The notes below the pieces were generated by a model. That model worked only from the letters and a program-made list of their open reading frames with translations, had not been told where the DNA came from and made no database searches. Below, piece after piece: positions 1 through 10,031 of a DNA stretch of 64,000 nt (within the stretch, counting starts at the first letter, position 1; each line of letters opens with the position of its first letter). The DNA lies in the NCBI GenBank assembly GCA_964007475.1, contig OZ023273.1, positions 1,488,001 to 1,552,000 on the forward strand. Direction: 5' to 3'. Origin of the DNA: Hybos culiciformis. Its lineage: Eukaryota; Arthropoda; Insecta; Diptera; Hybotidae. The translations under genes were made by a program, and so were the position numbers.

Positions 1-219
1 CAGGTAAATTCCTAAATGGGAGGGGACTCTACAATAGATCCTATTAAATTAAATTTCTAATTTGTTAGGCCAATGTGGTGTGTTGAATGTTTGGCGCGAT
101 GGTTTGCTGCACGACAGAATGATTTTGATCGCGAAACATGGTTAAGCCGAAAATGTTCATGTCCATTATGCAGGTCTCAATTTTGTATGCGTGATTTGTC
201 TTACATAGAAAAAGAATAA
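1..219 (+). CDS. TMEM129: TMEM129-like E3 ubiquitin ligase, 3' end (partial)
   Basis: This is the C-terminal end of a gene that begins before the window. One exon ends at position 3 (CAG, then a GTAAAT donor). A 65 bp intron runs from 4 to 68, and the last exon is 69-219, ending in TAA. The split codon AG|G gives Arg. The exon reads PMWCVECLARWFAARQ, then CSCPLC and SQFC, which is the atypical Cys-only RING end of TMEM129. Family knowledge: TMEM129 is an ER multi-pass E3 ligase used in ER-associated degradation of membrane proteins. A poly(A) signal AATAAA lies at 313-318. The gene converges with the MARCH5-like gene on the other strand. Only about 50 residues are visible, but the RING match is close to residue-by-residue. 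Confidence 0.85.
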
Positions 220-1544
220 TTTTATTAAACTGCAAAAAAAAATACTTATATACATTTTTTAATAATTATTTTTTTAATACATTACTTTTTTATTCATAAC
301 TTTAGTTTCAGAAATAAAATTTTAATTTAAGGTAATTAAAACTTGTTCTCATCATTCAAATCGAATAGTCTCATCCGGGATAATTAAATATGCTTGAAGA
401 AATAAAATCATGTTTAAAGCATCCGTTTTTTGTCCCCATCAAAAATCAATTTAAAATGAATTTTTTTAATATTTAATTTCAGTGCAGTTTTAACTTAAAA
501 CAGAAATAAATAAAGTCTAAGTTTTTTTTTTGGAAAAGTTAATATTTTATTTACTTTTTTTCTTTTTGTTATTAAATAAATTTTGATTTTTAAATTAAAA
601 CAATAATTATAATCTAAATTATGTTGAAAATTTAAACCACTGCCTTTCCATGAGCGGAATATCATCAAAATTTCATCTTTTGAATTCTTATTACATAACG
701 AACTCCAATATGTTGATTAAGGATTAATATTGTATACATAATAAAAAAAATATATATATTTCTTTTGTATAAAAGATAAGATTAATTGAATTTTGAGATA
801 ATGCCGAAATTTAATCGTATAAAGTAGTAAAATTATGAGAATTTATCACAAAATTTCAAAAATATTAGTATTACAAAAAAAAAAAATTTTTTCAGAAATT
901 TTTTGTCTACATTTTTATTTTCATTTATACCTGGGTTCAAATTTTATAGCTAATGTCTTTCAAAAAAAAATGTTCATTTTAACTTAATTCAAAAGAAAAA
1001 TTAGATAGAAACACTTTATTACAATAGTTAGGCATTGTTAAATTTTATTTAAGGCGTTATTTCAGAAGAAACATTAACTCAATTTTTTTATCGTCAAAAA
1101 ATTTAAATTCTGCAAAAATTTGGTTAAAATTTTGTGCTGTGGAAGCTTGTAACTTTTAAGATCTTAATCTTGATTTAGTTTTCTTGAAATTAAATATAAT
1201 TTCGAAAGTTTCTGAAAATTATTATTAAATATGTTTTTTTTTGATATAATGGCACCCTTATTTAAAAAAAAAAATTAAAAACGGTCTGCAACAATTAACT
1301 TAAGTCAATCCTCCAGTTAAAGAAACTATTCTATTTAAAACTATAATTTTTATGCTTCATTTAAAATCATGATTTCTTCAAGAGAAAAAATCATTCAAAA
1401 TAACATAATATAGGCCAGTTTCATTGTCATTTCAATATTTCACTACTTCAATTACCTTTGTACAAAAAAAAAATAAAATGACTACTTTCTAATTAGAAAT
1501 TTTTAAAAATAAAATTTACAAATCAAAAATAAAAAAAGATTACT
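220..1544. other. Tail-to-tail intergenic region, TMEM129/MARCH5
   Basis: AT-rich 3' flanks of two convergent genes. The TMEM129 poly(A) signal is at 313-318. Candidate minus-strand AATAAA signals for the MARCH5-like gene (TTTATT on this strand) occur near 1015 and 1044. I see nothing else here except A/T homopolymer runs. Confidence 0.6.
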
Positions 1545-4157
1545 TTACACTAGGTTTTCCCTCCCATTTCTTAAATCACCAGCACGATTGTGATTGTTGT
1601 TACTGGTATTTGAAACATAATTTCTAATATTTTCTTCTGTGTAATCAACAATCTTACGCTCCTTCTTACGTTTATATTGTTGTTGTTTTAAATAAATTTT
1701 TAATATTCCTTTAACAGTTATAAAAGTAATTCCACCTAATATACAACGATGCAAATTATTTTCAATTGATTCAAATAATATTTTTCCTAGCAGAGATGAT
1801 ATTGTTGGCAAAAGCAAAGCACCACAAAAAACTCTGGTAGCCGACAATGGATCCGACAATGTTGGAGTTGCAGGATTTTGCTGACTATTTTCTTCTTCTT
1901 CGTTTTCATCGCTAAAATTTTTAATAAATAATTAGTAGTTTATTTGTAAAGAAATATTAAAAAAAAATATCTTGACAGCCATAATCATTGAAATTAAATT
2001 TTTTCTTTTTTACAATAACTAATCTATGCAATATTGGTGAGGATACTACGCATTTAAGAATAATCTGTTCATAAAATAAACATCTATTATTGAAAGATAA
2101 ATTATTAAATTAAATTAAGTTTCCTTCTTGAATAATTTACTATATCAATAACACAATCTTAACGAAAACAAAAGGGAAATTGAATTATTTGAAAATCATT
2201 GTAAAACTTTTGTATTATATTATAACAATTAAAATAATTTATAGAATCAAAGTCTAGCAATGTAAAACAACAAAAAAACATATAATATAGCAAAAATAAA
2301 TATTATAACTTTATGTTTTTATTTGACTTACGGATAAGGAACAATTAAACTCATTAAAGGAAATTTCCGAGCAACATTTCGTCGATTCCGAATCACACGA
2401 ATAACAGCATCCTCCCATCGAATCATTCTACCCAATATTAATCCTACTGGTATAGCTGGCAAACCAATTAATAAAACTAATGGGTCACCATTTTCCATCA
2501 TTTCCATTCCTTTATTATGGCCAACAATTTGAAGCACAGTAACAGCACCATATGTTACAGCTGTCCAATAAAGTGATCCAACTATAATTCCTTTCAGTTA
2601 AAAGAAAGTATTTTATCATTAGTACCATATTTCATTAATGGGTTTAATGAACACTATTATTATTTTGTTAGTCGTATGTATTATTCTAAATAAAAAATAA
2701 TAATAATATTTTTTAAATAGCTTTCCAGAACCTTGTTGAGATTAAAAATAACAACTTAGCAACTTTTAAAAATTTTAAATAATTAACTTTTTAGAACAGT
2801 GTGAATAAAAAGCAAATGCCATTAAAGTTTGATGCAGAACCATTGATACATTAAAACTAGTTTATATAAGAAATAATAATAATAATAAAGGTTTGCAATT
2901 CGTTAAATATAAATAAAAAATAGTATCAACAAATAAAAAATGTATGCCTTCTTAAGCAACAATTTCATTTGACATACCTGCTGCTAAAAATGGACTTAAT
3001 CTTTTAACCATATTATCTACACCTTCTAAAATATTTGCGAATTTCCCCATATGAGGAAAAACGATAATATATTCAGTTTGACATTGCTGACACGCGACTG
3101 ATCGTAGTGCATTGCCTTTTTGTTTTTCATCTACCCAACGATAAAGACAGCTTTGATGCACCCATTTTGTGGTTCCCCGACACTTACATGGTTGTACCTA
3201 AATAATAAAAAAAATTCAAATAATATTAACTGGATTGAAAGTTTCGTTTAAAGTAGGTAGGTGTATTAGATAGATTTAGTAAAAAAAATTGAGAAAAACT
3301 GAATGGTACATTCATTAGGGAGCAGATCATATCCCGGGAGAAAATTTTCGTACATAAAAAAAAACAGCTTGGAGAACCAAAATCATAATCCAGTAAGAAC
3401 AAAATTCTCTACCAGCAACAGCGAAATTAATAGGTAATAATTAAAAACTTTAAAAATCATAATTTAAGCAAGTTGTTGTATAAAATATATTTTTATCCTT
3501 TTTAAAAAAATTTGTCCTAATCGCTTTGGATTTAGAAGGTAATAAGAACATATCTATTCACGTTTATATTAAAATCAAAATTCTGGGATTGCTTTACGAG
3601 CTGAAAATTTGGAGGCTTGGAATTTTTTTTTCTAGTAAATTAAATAAAATAATCCAGAATGATTAATTCTCAGTTAATTTTGTCTGAATTCGATCGGTAT
3701 TACGGTAGATTAGGTAGGTAAATATACGTATACCGTGATAGGTACAAACCCTTTAATTCAATTCTATTTTCTATATAGGTACCTTCACCATTTTACTAAT
3801 AAATCATTTAACTAATAAATCAAATTAGGATATACAAAAATGTAGGTAGGTATATTGTTTGTTAAGAAAAAAAAAAAACCTCACCCAAGCAGCTAATTTG
3901 TTATCTTCATCTGTTGCAAAACAAATCCAACAACATCTTTCATCAGATCTATTTTCATCGACAATTTTCTGAAGAGAAATATCACCACTGTCTGCGACAG
4001 GGATAGAGCAAACTTGGGGGACGGAACTAAATGATTCTTTACTTTCTTCTTCAGGTTTTATTGATTCATTCAGAGTTTCTATTTCATTGTTTCGGTAGTC
4101 ATTATTGGTTTGGCTATCATTTAAAGTCGTTGAGGAAGAACTTTTTAAATCAGTCAT
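1545..4157 (-). CDS. MARCHF5: MARCH5-like membrane RING-CH E3 ubiquitin ligase
   Basis: Four coding exons, read on the minus strand: 4157-3885, 3197-2978, 2590-2332 and 1911-1545. Together they make 1119 nt and 372 residues, with consensus GT/AG at every junction. The RING-CH finger is complete (C4HC3): C76, C79, C95, C97, H105, C108, C127, C130. It is followed by four hydrophobic helices, including segments reading GSLYWTAVTYGAVTVLQIVG and VLLIGLPAIPVGLILG, and a basic/Asn-rich C-tail. Family knowledge: MARCH5/MITOL sits in the mitochondrial outer membrane and ubiquitinates fission factors and mislocalised membrane proteins. About 75 Ser/Asn/Glu-rich residues precede the RING, while human MARCH5 (278 residues) has only about a dozen. 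The gene is divergent from GET4 (784 bp between start codons) and convergent with TMEM129. Confidence 0.93.
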
Positions 4158-4941
4158 TTCTTTATTTTTATTTTTATTTTTTTAAATCTAAAATTTAATA
4201 AAAATAAATTTTGACGTATTATTTATTGACTTTTATGTGAGCTGTTGAAGGACAATTTTTCTTATTTTTTTTTTTTTTTGTGATTCATCGCGAATCTATT
4301 GTCAAGGCATTTTTAAGTACGCTTTTTTTTTTTATATATATAAAGGTGGGTTTTCAAATTTTTTTTTACATTCATAGAGATATAAGAATATATGTAGTAT
4401 ATTGTTTAATATATATTTGATCAAAATAAATAAATAAACTTGTAGCGCAGTAATATCTATGCCGTCATAATTGAACAGCTTCAGCAGGTTCTATCTTTTG
4501 CAGAGTTTTTATTTAGCCTTTTTTGACAACGCAAATTGGAAAAAAAACTGGAAAATTAAAAAAAAAAAATAACACGATTTTTAAATGAATTAATTTTTAA
4601 TTATTATGAAGAGATAAATTAATTTTTATAATTTTTAATTCAAATAGTAATAATAAATAAAAAACCACTGTTCTTTATAATTTTTAATTCACATAAAAAA
4701 ATAGAAAAAAATAGCTGAAAATAGAAAAAAAAAAATTTTTACTGCCAAGTGCCAGTCAGTGCGGTGTGTGATTTTTTTTTTTTTAATTACTGAGATTTTT
4801 TTTTTCATCCCATACCCATCCAACATCGTCGCATCCAATAATCCAACAAAACCAATAAACAGAACATCGAAAAGGAAAATAAATTATTATTTTTTTTAAA
4901 TTTAATTTTAAAAATCAAATCAACAACAACAGAAGAAAACA
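4158..4941. promoter_or_regulatory. Head-to-head promoter region, MARCH5/GET4
   Basis: This holds the 5' flanks of two divergent genes. A GC-richer patch at 4741-4765 contains an insect-type initiator core TCAGT (4756-4760), about 185 bp before the GET4 ATG on its strand. A second non-AT patch (CCCATACCCATCC) lies near 4810. No TATA box can be told apart from the AT-rich background. The bidirectional role is inferred from gene orientation. Confidence 0.4.
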
Positions 4942-6489
4942 ATGTCGGCAATAAAACGAATCACAGACAAGCTGGATGAAGCAATTGAAAATGGTGATTT
5001 CTATCAAGCACATCAATATTACAGAACTTTATATTTTAGGTAACGTGAAAATAACTATACCAAGTAGATATAGTTTTTTTTTTTAATTATATATACGCTC
5101 CCATCCCAAACTCCAAGCCAGATCTAGTTAGAATTTAAATGGACACAGACAGGTATAGAAAGCAAGGTATCTACCTAGTAGTGATAAAGTATGAGGTGTC
5201 GAATTGCCACGCTGACCATATCTCGAAAACGGTGCGTTTTTCAGTATTTTTGAGGTCGGTCCAACCTAATGTAGCCATGAATCCAACTTTTAATTATGTA
5301 TTCAACAAACCCAAGAGCTTGAAAAACTATCAAAAACCAGAACCAGATAGGTACTCTTAACATTTTTCAAATGTTCAACATCGTTAATACTAATATTATA
5401 AATTCATTACAGTTTTAGGATTAGTTTCATTACAAGACCTTATCATCAATTTTTTTTTTATTTTAGATACAATTCACAAAAAAAATTTGACGATTGCTTG
5501 AATTTATTATACAAAGGTTCATTAACCTTATTAAAAAAGGAACAATTTTCGTCGGCCGCTGATTTAGTTTTGCTAATTTTAGACACATTAGAAAAAAAAT
5601 TAATTGATAATAAAGATGAAATTGAATTATGGATTCAAAAATTGGGAACATTAATTAAAGAGATATCACCCACAACAATTGAACGTGACACAATAATTGT
5701 AAGCAAAATTAATGTTTACAATTTATTTATAAATAAAAATATTATTGACAACATCTGATACAAATTAAGATTTAAATTGAATTGACACTATCTTTATAGT
5801 TCTCTACCGCCAACATTAAAAAATTTCATAAAATGAGAACTTATTATAAATTTCTTTTTCAGAGTCGTTCAATTAGATGGAGTGGCGATGCAACTAAAAA
5901 CGATTTGGGCAGCCCTCAAATGCATAAATTAATTGCTCAAGTCCTTTGGTCAGAAAATAATATCGAATTAGCTCGTCATCATTATTTATTGAGTCGTGAC
6001 GGTCCAACGTGTGGGCAAATGTTGATTCAATTGAGTCAAAGCAAAGGTTATGCCAGTGAAATTGATTTATTTATAGCGCAGATAGTTTTTCAGCAGCTTT
6101 GTTTGAAAGAAACAAAAGCGGCATTAGATACTTTTGAAGCATATACAAAATTTCATCCAAAAATTGCAAAATCAAGTCCACCATTTATATTGCCATTATT
6201 AAATTTTATATTTTTCTTATTGAAAACAATAGAAATGGGAGGTCGTTTAGCAGCATTCAAATCCTTGTGCGATTTATATCAACCAACTTTGAAACGTGAT
6301 CCCAGTTATGAGAAATATTTACAAAAAATTGGTGTATTATTTTTTGGTTTGCAACCGGCTCAAACCGGCTTAGGAATGGGTGGAATGTTTGGTGACTTGT
6401 TTAACCGATTGTTTCAAGAATTGAATGAAACTGGTGAAGACAACGAAGAAACTTCAGCTAGAATAACTTCTTCAAACGAATTGGATTAG
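4942..6489 (+). CDS. GET4: GET4/TRC35 homologue, tail-anchored protein targeting
   Basis: Three exons, 4942-5039, 5467-5698 and 5863-6489, give 957 nt and 318 residues (human GET4 has 327). The first exon reads MSAIKRITDKLDEAIENGD and continues into a YYRTLYFRY stretch, a GET4 hallmark. Later blocks HKLIAQVLWSENN, PPFILPLLNF and YQPTLKRDPSYEKYL follow the family along its alpha-solenoid. Family knowledge: with UBL4A and BAG6, GET4 passes tail-anchored proteins from SGTA to the GET3 ATPase in the cytosol. The start is the first ATG after a CAACAACAACAG leader and fits the human N-terminus. The last exon carries a GMGGMFGDLFNRLF segment and an acidic tail ending NELD, as human ends in ELD. A poly(A) signal AATAAA is at 6675-6680. 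The gene is convergent with KCTD9. Confidence 0.95.
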
Positions 6490-6940
6490 CCGATACGCTT
6501 ATGTTAAAAATTTACTTAAATTGTTTTTTTTTTTTTAATTTAGCAACTTTGGAAAAAAAATGTTCTAGATTTTTATGCAATTTTAATTATAAAGTATTTT
6601 TCTTTCATTAGGGAAAAATGAGCTCTGAATTTATTATTTAATATCTTATGTAAAAAAAAATTGAATCAACTCATAATAAACTAACAAGTAACACAAAAAA
6701 AACTTTGGTTGTTTGTTTTTCTGTGGAGTTTGAAGAAATCTAACGTACTGTTAGTGTAGAATAATGAAAAAAAAAAATAAAGTTTTCATATTTAATCATA
6801 TTTATTTAAATTTCAAATTCGAATTCATATTTAATAATATTTATTTAAATTTAATATTCGTATTCACAATCAGTTCACATTTTGCTTTTCATAATCAATC
6901 AAAAAAATTAATTAAACACATGCCGAATCAATTAAAAAAC
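6490..6940. other. Tail-to-tail intergenic region, GET4/KCTD9
   Basis: Short 3' flanks of two convergent genes. The GET4 poly(A) signal is at 6675-6680. Minus-strand AATAAA signals for KCTD9 lie at 6801-6806 and 6840-6845, one in each copy of a 39 bp tandem duplication (6787-6864). The two transcripts are predicted to end about 100 bp apart. Confidence 0.6.
6787..6864. repeat. 39 bp tandem duplication holding poly(A) signals
   Basis: Two adjacent copies, 6787-6825 and 6826-6864, both start CATATTTAAT and differ at only a few bases. Each carries TTTATT, that is AATAAA on the KCTD9 strand. Confidence 0.7.
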
Positions 6941-8581
6941 CTAACGTATTGCTTGAGACATGTGTAGTTCAATCCCTTGGAGATCTGCATCTTTCAAATT
7001 TGCACCTCTTAAATTAGCTTCATGTAAATCACTTCCAGATAAGTTACATCTTTCTAAGTCTGCTCCAGCCAAAACTGCTGTTCTGAGAATACAATTTTTC
7101 ATATTTGCTATTTAAAAATAAAAATGTCTATATTTGTTTCATCTTAACTAAGTTTTTAGTACAAGAAAAAAACCAAATTAATTTTTGCGTATTATAAATT
7201 ACAGGGATAGTTTAAATTTAAATTATTTATTTCGATCAAAAAATAACGCTGTTAAATTATAAAATTTTATTGTTTTTTATTTTTTTTTTGCTTACTTATT
7301 AATAAATTTACAGGTTTTTAATTATCCTTATTCATGGTTTAATTAGAAAAAAAAAACGTAAAAATTGGTTCATGTTTTTATGATAAAAAATTCACATACA
7401 TACCATCTTTTAAATTTGCTACTCTTAAATTTACACCAGCCATGTTGGACCCTTCAAGACATGCCCCTGAACAAATTAAAAATTAATTATTCCACACAAA
7501 ATTCTAGAATCAATTAACGTAATACCTTTCATATTCACTCCTTCAAAATTAGTTCTTGTTCCGGAAGGATCTTCAAAATTGCTGTTTAAAATTATTATAA
7601 ATTTATAGATAATATTATTAAATTATTTTAAATAAAAAATCACGTAATTTTCCCAAATGAAAAATATTTATAGTAAGTGCAACACCTTTTAGTTGAATTA
7701 AATATAAAAACTATGATTCTAAATTCTAAGAGATAATTTGATTTAAAATTTTTATAACGTACCATCCCTTTAAATTTGCTCCTTCTAAATTAGCACATAA
7801 ACCTTTAACGCTTACAAGTTGAGCTCCTTCCAGATTGGCATATGAAAGATCAGTCCTTTCTAAACAACAGCCTTGTAAATTTGCATTTGATAAATTGCAT
7901 CTCGATAGAATTGCATACTTAAAATTAGTATTACGAAAATCTAATTTTCTTAAATCAGCACTACTCAAATCAACTCCTTGAAATCTTAATAAAATAATAT
8001 TGGATTAGGTAAATTTTAAGTCTTTTAAAAAGTATTTTAAGAGGACAACAATTAACCTTAATTCTGAAGTATTTGAGGTTCGTATCAATGCCTGTATAAC
8101 GTCACGTCTAGTTAATGGCACATTATCTGATGAAATATTTTGCATTTGAAATTGTTCTTCAAGTAATGGTATCAATGATTCAATATTGTAAAATATTGCT
8201 TCTGCCAGAATTCCTTCTATATTTAAATTATTATCATAAATTAATTGACCATGTCGAAGATAATTGATTAATGGCTCAAAATAATGAGGACTACGATCGA
8301 TTAAAAAACCACCTTGTTCATCTACATCACTTGGATTCATATTGCATTCTTCGGAAAACATTCGAGCTAACATACAGTTTGGCTCTTTAATTAAAGTACT
8401 TAATGTTGTTTGGAAAATCTTGAATGTTAAAAATAACATAATTTTCAATTAAGTAAATAGGTATACCTATGAATATTTTTCATCTTACTTTTCCACCAAT
8501 GTTCAATTTTATCCATTTTGGTAATTTTCGTTTCTCTGAGAAAGTTGAGTTCTCTATTTCAATTTTATTATTGCTATCCAT
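6941..8581 (-). CDS. KCTD9: KCTD9-like BTB and pentapeptide-repeat protein
   Basis: Six coding exons on the minus strand: 8581-8489, 8418-8057, 7984-7763, 7581-7526, 7466-7404 and 7107-6941. Together they make 963 nt and 320 residues, with introns of 70, 72, 181, 59 and 296 bp. A BTB/T1 domain starts at KWIKLNIGGK (23-32) and continues through FLIDRSPHYFEPLINYLRHG. From about residue 150 there are pentapeptide repeats of the A(D/N)LXX type (SSADLRKLDF, SNANLQGCCL, HEANLRGANL). The end HMSQAIR matches the human C-terminus (HMSQSVR). Family knowledge: KCTD proteins are substrate adaptors for CUL3 ubiquitin ligases, and the repeats fold as a right-handed beta-helix. The N-terminal KHA-type domain of human KCTD9 (389 residues) is not found upstream. 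An in-frame stop in the likely upstream exon supports this start. Confidence 0.93.
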
Positions 8582-10031
8582 TTTAAAACTATAAATAAAA
8601 TTGAAAATTAAGAATAGTAGATTACTACCTAAGTACCTATCTACGTAAATAAAGTTTTAATTTGGGTACAAATTAGTTAGGCAAATTATCAAAACCAACA
8701 TTACTTACAAAATATTCTAATCAAATATTATTCTGCGCTATAATACAATGTTAAACTGGCTAGATCTGGCTAAATATTATTTTAATATGTCATGTATAGA
8801 AATTAGGATCAATTAAAGAAAAATTAAAGTTCATGAATTTTGTATTCACAGAAAAGAAAATGTAGGAATTATCAAGTATGAAATGAGGAATCTAGTAGCT
8901 AGGTACCAACCTACCTACCTATCTAGTCTAGAAAATGTCAATCAGCATTGAAGATTTTTTTGAAAAAACTATCAAGATTCAACCTACGTACCTACCTGCT
9001 AAAGTTCTGCTATTACTGAATTCGCTGATCCTTTGATTGTATTCGATGAATCACCAGAATTACAATTATGTTGAGTTGATTTTAAACTAACAAATGTGAA
9101 ACAAACAATCAATTTAATTGATTCAATATTTATTAATTAATTGTTATGATAGGTATTGTCGTACCAATATTGTGTATTTTAAAAATATCTATTTGGTTCG
9201 GTACCTACATGATAAATCCTCCTCCTACTCCTACCTTTATGGTTTTAAGGTTTTTAGTTCTGTTTGTTTATTATTTTTTATTTTTGTTTACTTTTTAAGG
9301 TAACGTAAACGACAAATACAATGTAGCATTGTAGCAAAGGAAGTGTTTAGTACACTATCTTTAGAATTTTTTTTTAATCTTTTATATTATATGAAACATT
9401 CTGTCAGCTTATGGCATTATGAGGCCGAACCCCAAATTCTAAAACAATTTTTTGGAAAAGCCCCATTACCCCTTAGGGTTTTTCGTTTCTAGAGTAGAAT
9501 ATATGGAGCTCCAAAAAATAATATCCAAGAAAATTTATTTCTTATTTGAAAATTAATTCATTACAGGCGCTACTTAACACCGCCCATAAAATACGCATTA
9601 TCAATACTGCCACAAGCAAGGCAATTCAACGCAAGCTATGGAGTGTAAAAAAGTTAAAATTTCTAGCCGCAAATATATTTTCCCGCCGTGCCGTGCGTGA
9701 GTGACTTCATTTTTTTTTTAATGTAGAAAAAAAATTAAAAAAAAAAGAATTCAGTAGTAGAAGAAAAAGTATAGTGAGAACAAGCTTTGAACTTTGAAGG
9801 TTTTACGAAATTAAAAAAAAAAAATTGAAGACGCGAAGGATCTGTGAACATTTATCCTTAAAATTGTCCTGTGTCTAAAAAAAATTAAAACTTTTTTTTT
9901 TATCAAGAAAAGAACATTATTATAAGTGCAAAAAATTTAATTGAAAATAATTTCTTGAAAGTTCTAAAGTTTTATTATTTGAATAAAAGCCGAAGAATTT
10001 TATATTCAAGAAAAAAAAATTTCGTAAAAAT
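8582..10031. promoter_or_regulatory. Head-to-head promoter region, KCTD9/MTHFSD
   Basis: This lies between two divergent start codons. On the minus strand an acceptor (ATTTATAG) lies just before the KCTD9 ATG. A donor CAG|GTAGGT at 8996/8995 suggests a 5' non-coding exon in about 8996-9100. In the joined frame that exon has a TAG stop. On the plus strand a GC-richer patch (about 9565-9710, with CCCGCCGTGCCGTGCGTGAG) is the best candidate for the MTHFSD promoter. Several TAGGTA-type short repeats lie at 8890-8935 and 8980-8998. Confidence 0.4.

Noticed and set aside
5139..5360. Open frame of 73 codons in GET4 intron 1
   Set aside because: It lies in a spliced intron, has no recognisable motif, and the flanking GET4 exons join cleanly without it.
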